Source of the DNA: Desulfobacterales bacterium
GTDB lineage: Bacteria > Desulfobacterota > Desulfobacteria > Desulfobacterales > JAAELO01
Assembly (NCBI GenBank): GCA_024226555.1
Contig: JAAELO010000681.1
Span: 1-63,796, forward strand
Length of the DNA: 63,796 bases
Direction: 5' to 3'
Below, piece by piece: positions 46,166 through 54,935 of the stretch (positions within the stretch are counted from its first letter, which is position 1; every line of letters starts with the position of its first letter). The notes under the pieces are model-generated. The model made no database searches. It had not been told where the DNA came from and worked only from the letters and a program-made list of their open reading frames with translations. Both the position numbers and the translations under genes were made by a program.

Positions 46166-46960
46166 CTAATTTATAATAAATTGGAAAAGATCTTTATCTG
46201 CTAAAAGTCTTGGTTCAATATTTTTAATGCTTGTAAAGATTTTTTCTATCCTTCCCGGATATTCCTTTTGCCAATCACTCAGCATCGATTTAATCTTTTT
46301 CCTTTCAGTATTCTCACGTGCCCCACAAAAATCACCAGAAATTACAGGGAATTTACTTATTTCAGAATACTTAATTATTTCATGTTCTCTAATTTGGGAA
46401 AGTGGTCTTATTGTCGTATTTTTGCCATTATCTGAAAAAAGCACAGGTGGAATTGCTTTTAACTTAGATCCATAAAACATATTTAAAAAAAGGGTTTCAA
46501 CAACATCATCCATATGATGCCCCAAAGCTATCTTATTAAAACCATTTTCTTCTGCAAAATTATATATAGCACCCCTTCTTAAACGTGCACATAAACTGCA
46601 TACTTTTTTTTCATTATCAATCTTATTTTTAATCGTTCCAAAAATATCCTGACTGACAATATTGTATTTATATTTTTTTTCAGACAGATATTCTTCAATT
46701 GATTCTATCGGAAAACCAGGCATTTGATGATCTATATGAACCACACCAATTTCAAATTTCTCCTTTGCCTGCTTATTGTAAGCATCTAAAAGATCTAGTA
46801 ATGTAAATGAATCTTTTCCACCTGAAAAGCAAACAAGCACTTTATCACCAGCATTTATCATATTAAATTCCCTAACTGAAAGGGATAGTTTGTATACCAA
46901 ATGTTTCTGTTTTTTTATCTTTTGACTTTTTTTATTTATATCATTCATTTCCATACTCAT
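46166..46960 (-). CDS. ttcA: tRNA 2-thiocytidine(32) synthetase TtcA
   Basis: PP-loop ATPase that thiolates C32 of tRNAs using an Fe-S cluster. The 264 residues have the PP-loop FSGGKDSF (45-52) and cluster-binding CSLCARLRRGAIYNFA with its CxxC. The TtcA motif GHHMDDVVETLFLNMFYGSKLKAIPP follows, and a third Cys in SGDFCGARENTERKKIK. The spacing fits TtcA rather than TilS. It is a single gene; repeat copy K lies in the divergent gap to the GNAT gene. Confidence 0.94.
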   Translation of the reverse strand: MSMEMNDINKKSQKIKKQKHLVYKLSLSVREFNMINAGDKVLVCFSGGKDSFTLLDLLDAYNKQAKEKFEIGVVHIDHQMPGFPIESIEEYLSEKKYKYNIVSQDIFGTIKNKIDNEKKVCSLCARLRRGAIYNFAEENGFNKIALGHHMDDVVETLFLNMFYGSKLKAIPPVLFSDNGKNTTIRPLSQIREHEIIKYSEISKFPVISGDFCGARENTERKKIKSMLSDWQKEYPGRIEKIFTSIKNIEPRLLADKDLFQFIIN

Positions 46961-47021
46961 TCTTTAAAATCTGGACAATTTTCTATTTTGTATATATTTT
47001 TATACATGATAATACAATAAA

Positions 47022-47151
47022 GGGAACCTCTAAAAATTAGAAATTTTATTGAAATACAAGGATGAGAAATAAATAACGAGGCGATTTTACAACAGTTTTT
47101 TATTTCGAATAACACAGTATTTCGGTCAAAGAGCATTTTTTAGAGGTTCCC
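47022..47151 (+). repeat. MITE-like palindromic element, short form (copy K)
   Basis: 130 bp with ends GGGAACCTCTAAAAATTAG and TTTTTAGAGGTTCCC, flanked exactly by TAAA on both sides (47018-47021 and 47152-47155). The right TAAA runs into AAAGGATC, the ribosome-binding site of the GNAT gene, so the insertion occurred next to that site and left it intact. Confidence 0.92.
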
Positions 47152-47163
47152 TAAAGGATCAAA

Positions 47164-47661
47164 ATGAAAGATCTAAATCTCAGAATAGCCAGAGAATCTG
47201 ATCATAATGAAATAATAGCATCAATAAAGAGTTGGTGGGGAGGTAGGGATCTAACATATATGGTTCCACGCCTTTTCCTGACTCATTTTTCCAATACATC
47301 TTTTGTTATTGAAGATGGAAATAAGTTGATAGCCTTTCTAATTGGATTTTTCTCTCAAAATCACAATGATACAGGATATATACATTTTGCAGGTGTTCAT
47401 TATGAATATAGAGGTAAAGGAATTGGTAAATCCCTTTATAAAAAATTCTATGAAACATGCATAAAGAAAAATCGTTCAAAGATAAGATCCTGCACTTCAC
47501 CAATAAATAAGGATTCTATTGAATTTCATAAAAATATCGGGTTTGAAATAGTTAAAGGAGATTCGCAAATAGACGGAATTCAAGTTTTTCTTGATTATAA
47601 CAGAGAAAATGATCCCAAAGTTCTTTTCCAAAAATTCATAACCACAGAGAATTTAATATGA
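47164..47661 (+). CDS. GNAT-family N-acetyltransferase
   Basis: A 165-residue acetyltransferase. It starts LRIARESDHNEIIASI, carries the acetyl-CoA-binding motif A YIHFAGVHYEYRGKGIGKSLYKKF (about 77-100, Q/RxxGxG/A form RGKGIG), and ends with motif B INKDSIEFHKNIGFEI. The substrate cannot be told. The ATG follows AAAGGATC next to repeat copy K. Its TGA overlaps the ATG of the phosphoesterase gene (ATGA), so the two are coupled. Confidence 0.9.
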   Translation: MKDLNLRIARESDHNEIIASIKSWWGGRDLTYMVPRLFLTHFSNTSFVIEDGNKLIAFLIGFFSQNHNDTGYIHFAGVHYEYRGKGIGKSLYKKFYETCIKKNRSKIRSCTSPINKDSIEFHKNIGFEIVKGDSQIDGIQVFLDYNRENDPKVLFQKFITTENLI

Positions 47662-48410
47662 GAATTGGTATTATATCTGACATCCACGCAAATTTAATTG
47701 CACTTGAAGATGTATTAAATGACCTTGATGCACTTAAAGTTGATAAAATTTTGTGCCTTGGTGATATAACAACCTTAGGCCCTTCTCCTGTTGAAACGAT
47801 TGAACTTCTTATGGAAAGAGAAATAGACTGTGTTCTGGGTAATCATGATGAATTTATGATCAATCCTGCTAAAATTAAGGAATACACAAGTGCTCGTCCT
47901 ATAATAAATGCAGTTGATTGGGCCAGAAATAAATTATCAAAGCACCATTTGGGTTTTATCTCAGATTGCAAACCAACAATTGATGTTCTACTACCATCCC
48001 ATGTCATAACACTGTGCCATGGTTCACCAAAGAACCATATGCATAATATACTACATACAACCTCTTCAGGCAGGCTTGATAAAATGCTTTTTGGTTGTAA
48101 ATCAGATGTGATAATAGCAGGACATACTCACATTCAAATGTTAAGACAGTACAACGGAAGATATATAGTAAATCCCGGAAGTGTAGGCCTTCCATTTAAA
48201 AAATTTACAGATAATGCCCCACCTGAGATTATGATTAAGGCAGAATTTGCAATAATTGAAAATTATGGAAAGAAAATCAGTTTCACTTTATGTCACACTC
48301 TTTTAGATAGTGAAAAACTACATAAAGCAGCAGCGGTTTCAGGTAATCCCTTTTGTAAGAATCTGATAGACCACTACACAACAAAAAAACACTATTATAC
48401 AGGAATCTGA
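47658..48410 (+). CDS. YfcE-like metallophosphoesterase
   Basis: A 250-residue calcineurin-like phosphoesterase. All metal-binding motifs are present: SDIHAN (7-12), LGDITTLGPSP, LGNHDEF and AGHTHIQML (about 154-162), with NPGSVGLPF following as in YfcE-type proteins. It probably hydrolyses phosphodiesters; the natural substrate is unknown. It is coupled to the GNAT gene. The stop codon is next to TTTTTTAGAGG, which looks like a repeat-family end, and the convergent barrel-protein gene ends 16 bp later. Confidence 0.92.
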   Translation: MRIGIISDIHANLIALEDVLNDLDALKVDKILCLGDITTLGPSPVETIELLMEREIDCVLGNHDEFMINPAKIKEYTSARPIINAVDWARNKLSKHHLGFISDCKPTIDVLLPSHVITLCHGSPKNHMHNILHTTSSGRLDKMLFGCKSDVIIAGHTHIQMLRQYNGRYIVNPGSVGLPFKKFTDNAPPEIMIKAEFAIIENYGKKISFTLCHTLLDSEKLHKAAAVSGNPFCKNLIDHYTTKKHYYTGI

Positions 48411-48425
48411 TTTTTTAGAGGATCT

Positions 48426-49529
48426 CTAGAATTTAATAACTATGACCAGCGCAATTTCTCTTCTATGGGATTCTTTTGAATCCTCTTTTATATTAAATCC
48501 TTCACCATATCTGATTATAACCGGTAAACCACCAAGTGATCTTATCCCATAGTAGAAACCAATTCCTGCGCTACTAATCGTTTGTCTTCTGTCAACTCCA
48601 TCAAGATATTGTAAATCAACCATTTCAAATCTGGCAATATCTGCAAATAACAACAACTTCCGATCGCTCTCAAAATGATATTCATGCATATAATTTAAAG
48701 ATATAACTTCCTTTACTCTATATTCATTTCTATAAAAACCACCCACATAAAAATCACTTGCAAGGCCACCAGTTCCAAATCCATTTAAAAGATCAAGATT
48801 ATATCCTTTTCCACCCGAAAAAATAAATTCACCGGTATTATTTTCTGAATATTCAACTGGTATTTTTCTTTTAAATCTAAATCTGTTGTACTTTTTCTTA
48901 TTTGTTATATCCTGATCCAGACTCCAGTTACTTAAATTATCTCTTTCACCATGAATATATTCAAACTCAAAAATACCTTCGTCAAATATAAATCCACTAT
49001 TTTTATTTAAATAAATCTTATGGATGATTGATCTGTAATCAGGTGGCAATATAAAACCATCTCCTGTATCTTCACCATCATCAAAATATGCTTTTTTGTA
49101 TTTAAATTGATAACCAATCGTCCAATCACTTATCCTTAAATCAGTAAAAACGAATAGACTTGCACTATCACCTTTATATGTCTCATCCTTATACCTATCA
49201 CCATTAACATATAAATCTGCTCCATGACTTTCAGCCAAAAGAGTACCATTCACTCCATAACCAACATGAAGCGTTTCATTCAATTTGTGATCCATTTTTG
49301 CAGTGAGACTTACTGTTTTCAGATTTACAGACAACTCATCTTCATCATAATAACTCTTGTGATCCCAGAAAAAAAGCGGAGTCATTACACCTTCATGGGT
49401 ATCTATAGGTTGAAGAGCTCCGATAATGAAGGTATCTGTGGAATCTTTTGAGTAGACATCTTCAGCAAAACAGGTGTTAAATACACTTAAATAGAAACAT
49501 AAAATAATAGTCAAAACTCTGTAAATCAT
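48426..49529 (-). CDS. Outer-membrane beta-barrel protein
   Basis: A 367-residue protein with a signal peptide (VLTIILCFYLSVFNTCFAED). The mature part has repeated alternating amphipathic strands with aromatic girdles (GYNLDLLNGFGTGG, NEYRVKEVISLNYMHEY, KLLLFADIARFEMVDL, IALVIVIKF). It ends in a strand with a C-terminal Phe, the BamA-recognition signature for barrels. A late stretch (GIRSLGGLPVIIRYGEGFN) resembles the surface-antigen part of Omp85-type barrels, but no POTRA domains are present. It probably has 12-16 strands; the function is unknown. Confidence 0.75.
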   Translation of the reverse strand: MIYRVLTIILCFYLSVFNTCFAEDVYSKDSTDTFIIGALQPIDTHEGVMTPLFFWDHKSYYDEDELSVNLKTVSLTAKMDHKLNETLHVGYGVNGTLLAESHGADLYVNGDRYKDETYKGDSASLFVFTDLRISDWTIGYQFKYKKAYFDDGEDTGDGFILPPDYRSIIHKIYLNKNSGFIFDEGIFEFEYIHGERDNLSNWSLDQDITNKKKYNRFRFKRKIPVEYSENNTGEFIFSGGKGYNLDLLNGFGTGGLASDFYVGGFYRNEYRVKEVISLNYMHEYHFESDRKLLLFADIARFEMVDLQYLDGVDRRQTISSAGIGFYYGIRSLGGLPVIIRYGEGFNIKEDSKESHRREIALVIVIKF

Positions 49530-49682
49530 TCTATAACCCTTCTAATTTTAGCTCTTTTCTATCTATATTTTTAGATATTCAAATCAATTCATTGTGACAG
49601 ATTTAACATATTTCATTTTTTTTACATTTCTTATACAAAACCCAGGGGTTTTTATTACAATTTTTTGAACTGTCGCCTGTTT

Positions 49683-50153
49683 CTACTCCATCCTTTTGGC
49701 ATATAATAAGCCTGAAAAAAGTATCAGAATATTTGTACAATAGATAATTACAAGAGATTGTTTTAAAAATGGATATGCATAAAGAAGCTCATCCAAAAGC
49801 ATGAAATGTAAAAAAAACACCACTATTTGAAGCACGCACATTATCTTACAAACAAAAACACCAGTTTTCTTCATTCGCAAGTAACTCAAAGAAACATAAA
49901 AAGGCAATCCCCATACAACAACTATTGTAAAAAATGCCAATAAAGTTCTTAAATAATAATTAGTGGGTAAATTACCCATAATAGTACTTAAAATTTCTGA
50001 ATATAAACTCTGAATCAATGGATTATTCCACTTAACATAAAGATATGAAAGCCCAATACAAGGTAATACAAAATAGCCAATCAACGTAATAATCGATATG
50101 ATTGTGATAATCAAAGGTCGATCCGGTTTCTTCACTGATCTTGCTTTATCCAT
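49683..50153 (-). CDS. Small polytopic membrane protein
   Basis: A 156-residue protein with about four hydrophobic helices (IITIISIITLIGYFVLPCIGLSYLY, LLAFFTIVVVWGLPFYVSL, GVFVCKIMCVLQIVVFFLHFMLL, QSLVIIYCTNILILFSGLLYA) and a short positively charged N-terminus. I do not recognise the family. It is a single gene between the barrel protein and the tRNA cluster on the opposite side of a 466-bp gap. Confidence 0.6.
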   Translation of the reverse strand: MDKARSVKKPDRPLIITIISIITLIGYFVLPCIGLSYLYVKWNNPLIQSLYSEILSTIMGNLPTNYYLRTLLAFFTIVVVWGLPFYVSLSYLRMKKTGVFVCKIMCVLQIVVFFLHFMLLDELLYAYPFLKQSLVIIYCTNILILFSGLLYAKRME

Positions 50154-50619
50154 ATTATTATTTCCTTTAATGAGTTTAATATTTTTTATTTTAAAAAATA
50201 CCTATTGGCAATATTTTATTATTCAATTAGCCCAAAAATATAATTTATGAACTAAACTCCAACGTCAAACAAAAGAAACAAAACCTCCTGCCGGAAGCTA
50301 AATTTTTGAAAAGTTTAACAAACAGATTGTGAATGAAATTAAAAAAAAGGTTTTGTAGGGGTCTTTACCTGATAATCTTATTAATCATCCACATAAAATT
50401 ATTGATAAAACATTCGCAGGGGTGTGTTAACCTTTCAACGCACCTTGTTACCAAATGTAAGCACACCACCCAACAAGGTGATTTTTATAGTGATTTCAAA
50501 TGTTTTTTAGCTCCATACAACAAAAAATAAAAAACCTTTAAAAAAAGGGATAAAAAATTTATATTTTGTATTGACATAATATCCATTAAAGGATAGTTAT
50601 TGCTTCGTTAAAAGAATGA
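50154..50619. other. Gap upstream of the tRNA cluster with several inverted repeats; possible structured RNA
   Basis: CACCTTGTT (50441-50449) pairs perfectly with 50472-50480, while GGTGTG (50421-50426) pairs with CACACC (50462-50467). The order is interlaced, as in a pseudoknot or two alternative folds. Further upstream CAAAACCT (50279-50286) pairs with AGGTTTTG (50348-50355). The region is locally richer in G and C than the surrounding gaps. No good ORF. It does not resemble tmRNA, RNase P RNA or SRP RNA as far as I can see. Confidence 0.4.
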
Positions 50620-50694
<75 letters not shown>

Positions 50695-50705
50695 ATTTTA
50701 ATTTA

Positions 50706-50780
50706 GGCGGCTTGGCCAAGTGGTAAGGCGACGGCCTGCAAAGCCGTTATTCTCCAGTTCAAATCTGGAAGCCGCCTCCA
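50706..50780 (+). tRNA. tRNA-Cys (anticodon GCA)
   Basis: GGCGGCT acceptor pairs with AGCCGCC before TCCA. The anticodon arm ACGGC-CTGCAAA-GCCGT carries GCA, and the T arm is CCAG-TTCAAAT-CTGG. 75 nt including CCA. Confidence 0.97.
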
Positions 50781-50795
50781 AAACATAATATATGA

Positions 50796-50870
<75 letters not shown>

Positions 50871-50880
50871 ATTTAATTTA

Positions 50881-50955
50881 GGCGGCTTGGCCAAGTGGTA
50901 AGGCGACGGCCTGCAAAGCCGTTATTCTCCAGTTCAAATCTGGAAGCCGCCTCCA
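50881..50955 (+). tRNA. tRNA-Cys (anticodon GCA), second copy
   Basis: Same sequence as the copy at 50706, with encoded CCA. Last gene of the Gly-Cys-Gly-Cys cluster. No clear terminator hairpin was seen after it. Confidence 0.97.
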
Positions 50956-51090
50956 ATTAAATCATAAAATCCTTATTTAAAAACCAAAATTACGATAAAT
51001 TATCCTTCAATTTTTTGCCAAAATTTCATTTTTTTAGTATTATTATATAATATATTCATTCCAATAACTTCTTAATAAGAAACAGGACCT

Positions 51091-51567
51091 ATGAAATATT
51101 ATTGTTTTCACAAAACTAAAATTGGAAAATTGTTAATTGCAGGAGAGGATAATTTACTAACAAATATTTTCTTTGATGCTAAATCAGGGCTTAAAAGACT
51201 TGGGGAAGAGTACACAGAAGATGAGTCAAAATGTCTAAATGTTACAACACAATTGGACCTTTATTTTGAAGGTAAACTAAGAAATTTTCAGATTAAATTA
51301 GATCCTGTGGGCACTGAATTTCAGATTAAAGCCTGGAAAATTCTCCTAAACATACCTTTTGGAAAAACAATATCCTATAAAAACCAGGCATATCTTCTTA
51401 AAAACCCTAAAGCAACCAGAGCTATTGGAGGTGCAAATGGCAAAAACCCAATACCCATTATTATTCCTTGCCACAGAGTTATTAGCAGCGATGGTAAGCT
51501 TGGTGGTTATGGTGGTGGAAAAAGTATAAAAAAAAAGCTGCTTAAATTAGAAGGATATAAAATTTAA
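51091..51567 (+). CDS. ogt: Methylated-DNA--protein-cysteine methyltransferase
   Basis: Suicide repair protein removing alkyl groups from O6 of guanine. The 158 residues have TEFQIKAWKILLNIPFGKTISYKNQA (helix-turn-helix region, about 75-100), RAIGGANGKNPIPIIIPCHRVI with acceptor Cys127, and GGYGGGKSIKKKLLKLEG. It lacks an Ada-type N-terminal domain. It is convergent with the acyltransferase gene, with only 6 bp between stops. Confidence 0.96.
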   Translation: MKYYCFHKTKIGKLLIAGEDNLLTNIFFDAKSGLKRLGEEYTEDESKCLNVTTQLDLYFEGKLRNFQIKLDPVGTEFQIKAWKILLNIPFGKTISYKNQAYLLKNPKATRAIGGANGKNPIPIIIPCHRVISSDGKLGGYGGGKSIKKKLLKLEGYKI

Positions 51568-51573
51568 CGTTTT

Positions 51574-52143
51574 CTATCTATAAATATAAGGTTTGTAGAA
51601 ATCCTTAATAATATTCATATCTTTATCTATATCATTCGTGGGTTTCAATAACTTCCCGAAACCAAGAGTTTTTCTTTTATGATCAAGATACATTAGAAGA
51701 ATCGGCACATTCGCTTCAACAGCAATATTGTAAAAACCTGTTTTCCATCTTGAAACTTCACTCCGTGTTCCTTCTGGCGCTATTGCCAATACTAAATGAT
51801 CTCTTTTTTCAAACTCATTTGCTATTTGCTTTACAGTTCCATTTTTTTTATTACGATATGTTGGGATACCCCCGAGATAACGCACTAATATTCCGAGTGG
51901 GAAGAAAAAAAGTGAGGATTTTGCCATCCAGAAGGCATTCAAACCTAACGCAATCTTAGTAGCAATTGTATATAAAGCATCCCAGTTAGATAAATGTGGT
52001 GCAAATATTATTATTACTTTTTTTGTATTGGGAAAATCACCGTCAACTTTCCAACCCAATAGTGACAGTGTAGATCTTCCAAAAAATCTTGAGATAATAT
52101 TTCCGGTTTTAGGCACATTTGGACCGAGTTGAGTTAAAATCAT
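51574..52143 (-). CDS. PlsC-like lysophospholipid acyltransferase family protein
   Basis: A 189-residue acyltransferase with the HX4D active site HLSNWD (His50, Asp55), acceptor loop GGIPTYRNKKNGTVKQIANEF and the APEGTRSEVSRWKTGFYNIAVEANVPILLMYLDHKRKTLG motif. The short length and sequence are closer to the LPLAT group that acylates various glycerolipids than to housekeeping PlsC (about 240 residues). Its translation start region contains AGAGG about 10 nt before the ATG, supplied by the repeat end at 52151-52183. It is the last gene of a minus-strand run rlmD-dus-this gene. Confidence 0.88.
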   Translation of the reverse strand: MILTQLGPNVPKTGNIISRFFGRSTLSLLGWKVDGDFPNTKKVIIIFAPHLSNWDALYTIATKIALGLNAFWMAKSSLFFFPLGILVRYLGGIPTYRNKKNGTVKQIANEFEKRDHLVLAIAPEGTRSEVSRWKTGFYNIAVEANVPILLMYLDHKRKTLGFGKLLKPTNDIDKDMNIIKDFYKPYIYR

Positions 52144-52150
52144 ATTAAGT

Positions 52151-52183
52151 GAACCTCTAATAATTAGGATTTTCTATTGAAAT
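52151..52183 (+). repeat. Solo repeat-family end, overlapping the 3-prime end of dus
   Basis: GAACCTCTAATAATTAGGATTTTCTATTGAAAT matches the left 33 bases of the family, with no matching right end. The dus stop codon and its last codons (FNRKS) lie inside it, so the element fragment now ends the gene. Confidence 0.75.
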
Positions 52184-53141
52184 CTTTTGTTTTTTTTGGT
52201 TTCCATGCGGGATTGCTATCAAAAAACTCTTCAATAACAACATTATAAGTTTTCTCTGTTCTTGTTTTTTGAATTTTCTTTAAAATTTTTTTTCCATTTG
52301 GGAAAGACTGTGTAAGAAAAAACCAAACTCCTTTCATCCTGTCCAGATAGTGAGCTGGGCCACTCATCCCATTCCTGTACGTATTTGCAAGATCATCATG
52401 GAACATTTTAATAACTGAAAGGGTATTTTTATGTTTTATATTTTTTATTTCAGCTGGTAAAAAAGGATTACACATTACGCCTCTTCCTATCATCCAGCTT
52501 GATATATTTGTAAATTTACAATTGAGATCATCGAAGATTTCTTTATTATAAATATCTCCATTATATACAATTTTTTTATTAAACTTCCTGTGGGCTTCAT
52601 CAAAGATATCAATATTTACAGATCCATCATAATTTTGATCGCCTGTCCTTGGGTGTATAATGATCTCACTTAATGGTAATTTGTTTAATACAGGAATTAA
52701 ATCAAATATTTCATTATGGTTATAATAACCAGTCCTTATTTTTACAGATAATTTCTGATCTATTTTTGATAATATTTTATCGAGTAATTTTTCTAACGAG
52801 TAAGAGTCAGATAATAGAGCTGATCCCTTATTTTTTGTCACTACATTTTTGTGGGGACAACCAAGATTAAGGTTTAATTCATCATAACCAAGGTTACCAA
52901 TATATTTTGCAAGGTGTATAAAATCATCGTGATTATTAGATAAAATCTGGGGGACAATCTTCATTGATGAGTTATTTTCAGGAAGGATATCTTTGATCCT
53001 TGCCTTGTTAATCTTATGCTCCCCCATTGTTGTTATAAATGGAGTTACAGCAAGATCAATTCCTTCAAAATGCTTTGAATAAACTGATCTGTATATATAA
53101 TCTGTAAATCCTTTTAATGGAGCGAGATATAACTCAATCAT
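52164..53141 (-). CDS. dus: tRNA-dihydrouridine synthase
   Basis: Flavoenzyme reducing uridines in tRNA. The 325 residues start IELYLAPLKGFTDYIYR (FMN-binding entry), followed by NLNLGCPHKNV with catalytic Cys95, then VKIRTGYYN, IHPRTGDQNYDG, VYNGDI and MIGRGVMCNPFL (phosphate-binding site). It has the usual Dus order, but the C-terminal part is short. Both ends are touched by repeats: the ATG lies in the duplicated ATGA next to copy M, with AGAGG of the element end at optimal spacing (7 nt), and the stop is inside the solo end at 52151-52183. Confidence 0.92.
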   Translation of the reverse strand: MIELYLAPLKGFTDYIYRSVYSKHFEGIDLAVTPFITTMGEHKINKARIKDILPENNSSMKIVPQILSNNHDDFIHLAKYIGNLGYDELNLNLGCPHKNVVTKNKGSALLSDSYSLEKLLDKILSKIDQKLSVKIRTGYYNHNEIFDLIPVLNKLPLSEIIIHPRTGDQNYDGSVNIDIFDEAHRKFNKKIVYNGDIYNKEIFDDLNCKFTNISSWMIGRGVMCNPFLPAEIKNIKHKNTLSVIKMFHDDLANTYRNGMSGPAHYLDRMKGVWFFLTQSFPNGKKILKKIQKTRTEKTYNVVIEEFFDSNPAWKPKKTKDFNRKS

Positions 53142-53361
53142 TGGGAAACCTCTAATAATTGTATTTTGATTGAATACAACGTTTATAAAAGCTTTAAGTT
53201 TTATAAAATCTCTGCATAAAAAAAAATAACGAGCCGATTCGTTTTTAAAAAAGATTTAATTTTATAAACATACTACAGTTTTTTTTTGAATAATTCTGTT
53301 GTTTTGCTTTTTTAAAAAGAACTTAAGTAGTTCGATCAAAGGGCTGTTATTAGTGATTCCC
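53142..53361 (+). repeat. MITE-like palindromic element, long form, filling the rlmD-dus junction (copy M)
   Basis: 220 bp with ends GGGAAACCTCTAATAATTG and GCTGTTATTAGTGATTCCC, including the long-form interior CGTTTATAAAAGCTTTAAG and AACGAGCCGATTCG. Flanked by TCAT on both sides (53138-53141 and 53362-53365), i.e. ATGA on the coding strand: start of dus on one side, stop of rlmD on the other. Confidence 0.92.
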
Positions 53362-54753
53362 TCATCTCTTTTTTCTAAGCTTTGCAACAACTTCAATATG
53401 GTAAGTATGAGGAAACATATCAACAGGCTGCATTTCAATTACATCATAATCATCCTTCATGAGATCAATGTCCCTTGCAAGTGTGGATGGGTTGCAAGAT
53501 ACATACACAATCTTTTCAGGAGCCATCTTTAAAACCTGCTTAACAACATTTTTATGCATACCTACTCTTGGAGGGTCAATTATCATTACATCAGGTTTTG
53601 ATTCCATGGAAGGTAGAACATCTTTAATATCACCTAATATAAATTTACAGTTATCAACACCATTTTTCTCACAGTTCTTTCCGGCATCTTTTACTGCACT
53701 TTCTATAATCTCTATACCCAAAACCTCTTTGGCAGATGCAGATAACCAGATAGGGATGGTTCCTGTTCCACTATAAAGATCAAGAACAACTTCATTACCG
53801 GTTAATTCGGCATAATCTTCAACACATTTATAAAGGAGTTCAGCTCCTTTTGTATTAGTTTGAAAAAATGAGTTCGCTGATACTTCAAATTCATAGTTAC
53901 CAAGTTTATCTTTTATAAATGAATCCCCATAAAGGATTTCTTCAGATTCACCAATTGAGACACCAGCTTTTCTTGCCGTTATATTATTAATTACAGATGA
54001 GATATTAGGAAATTTTTCTACAAGAATATCTGTAAGGGGTTTTAAAACTTCAGGTTTGTTCTCTTTTGTAATAATATTCACCATCCACTTATCATAGGCT
54101 GCTGAATATCTTAACATTAAAAAACGCCAAAAACCTTCATGACTCTTTAAACCATAAGCAGGAACACCAGAATCTATAATATACTGACGAACTGTTTCTA
54201 ATATTTCATTTCCATCTTCAGGTTGAATATAGCATTTTTTTATATCTAAAACTTTGCTAAATGTACCGGGAACATGAAGTCCTATTCCAAATCCTTTTTT
54301 AATACCTTCCTGTCCTAATTCCTCAGGCATTAACCATCTCTCATCAGAACATGAAAACTCCATTTTATTTCTATAATTATAGATCTGTCCTGTGCTTATT
54401 GTTGGATGCACTTTTACATCTTTAACTTTCCCGATGTGTTCAGTAGTATCTTTTACCTGTTTGGTCTTATAATCAAGCTGCTTTTCATAATCCAGAAACT
54501 GCCATTTGCAGCCACCACAATAACCACTATAACTACAAGGCGCGTTTTTTCTATATTCAGATGGTTTTATTATTTCAAGAACTCTTGCTTCTGCAAATTG
54601 CTTTTTTTTCTTTGTAATTAAAACTTTAACAACATCACCAGGAATTGATTTATCTACAAAAACTGCCAGATCATTTATTTTGGTAAATCCCTTACCACCA
54701 AAAGCTACGTCTGTAATTTCAACTTCAAATGCCTTGCCTCTTTTTACACTCAT
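53362..54753 (-). CDS. rlmD: 23S rRNA (uracil-C5)-methyltransferase, RlmD/RumA type
   Basis: It has 463 residues from the ATG at 54751-54753, chosen because GGGA lies 8 nt upstream and the product then starts at the TRAM domain (MSVKRGKAFEVEITDVAFGGKGF). An open extension of 14 codons lacks family support. The 4Fe-4S motif CSYSGYCGGCKWQ follows TRAM, as in RumA. The SAM-binding domain has LDLYSGTGTIPIWLS, DPPRVGMHKNVVKQ and the catalytic VSCNPSTLARDIDLM. It is the first gene of a minus-strand run with dus and the acyltransferase. The TGA stop lies in the target duplication of copy M. Confidence 0.93.
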   Translation of the reverse strand: MSVKRGKAFEVEITDVAFGGKGFTKINDLAVFVDKSIPGDVVKVLITKKKKQFAEARVLEIIKPSEYRKNAPCSYSGYCGGCKWQFLDYEKQLDYKTKQVKDTTEHIGKVKDVKVHPTISTGQIYNYRNKMEFSCSDERWLMPEELGQEGIKKGFGIGLHVPGTFSKVLDIKKCYIQPEDGNEILETVRQYIIDSGVPAYGLKSHEGFWRFLMLRYSAAYDKWMVNIITKENKPEVLKPLTDILVEKFPNISSVINNITARKAGVSIGESEEILYGDSFIKDKLGNYEFEVSANSFFQTNTKGAELLYKCVEDYAELTGNEVVLDLYSGTGTIPIWLSASAKEVLGIEIIESAVKDAGKNCEKNGVDNCKFILGDIKDVLPSMESKPDVMIIDPPRVGMHKNVVKQVLKMAPEKIVYVSCNPSTLARDIDLMKDDYDVIEMQPVDMFPHTYHIEVVAKLRKKR

Positions 54754-54935
54754 TTCAAAATTCCCAAATTTAAATCTATTATATATTATAAACAACCTTT
54801 TAATATATGCTTAAACCTATTAGAAAATCAAGTTGATATCGAAACAAAATTCATATAGTGTTGTTTGTTCATATTCAATAATTTAGAAATATTGAATCTA
54901 AAGTATAAATAATAATAATAGTTTTAGGTTATATA

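Noticed and set aside
50421-50480. Integron attC site
   Set aside because: TAACAAGG-like and GTTGGGT-like pieces recall attC ends, but the required paired core sites and spacing are not present, and there is no cassette array or integrase.
50333-50530. 65-codon ORF in the gap upstream of the tRNAs
   Set aside because: No ribosome-binding site or protein-like composition; the DNA shows inverted repeats more consistent with RNA structure or a non-coding region.
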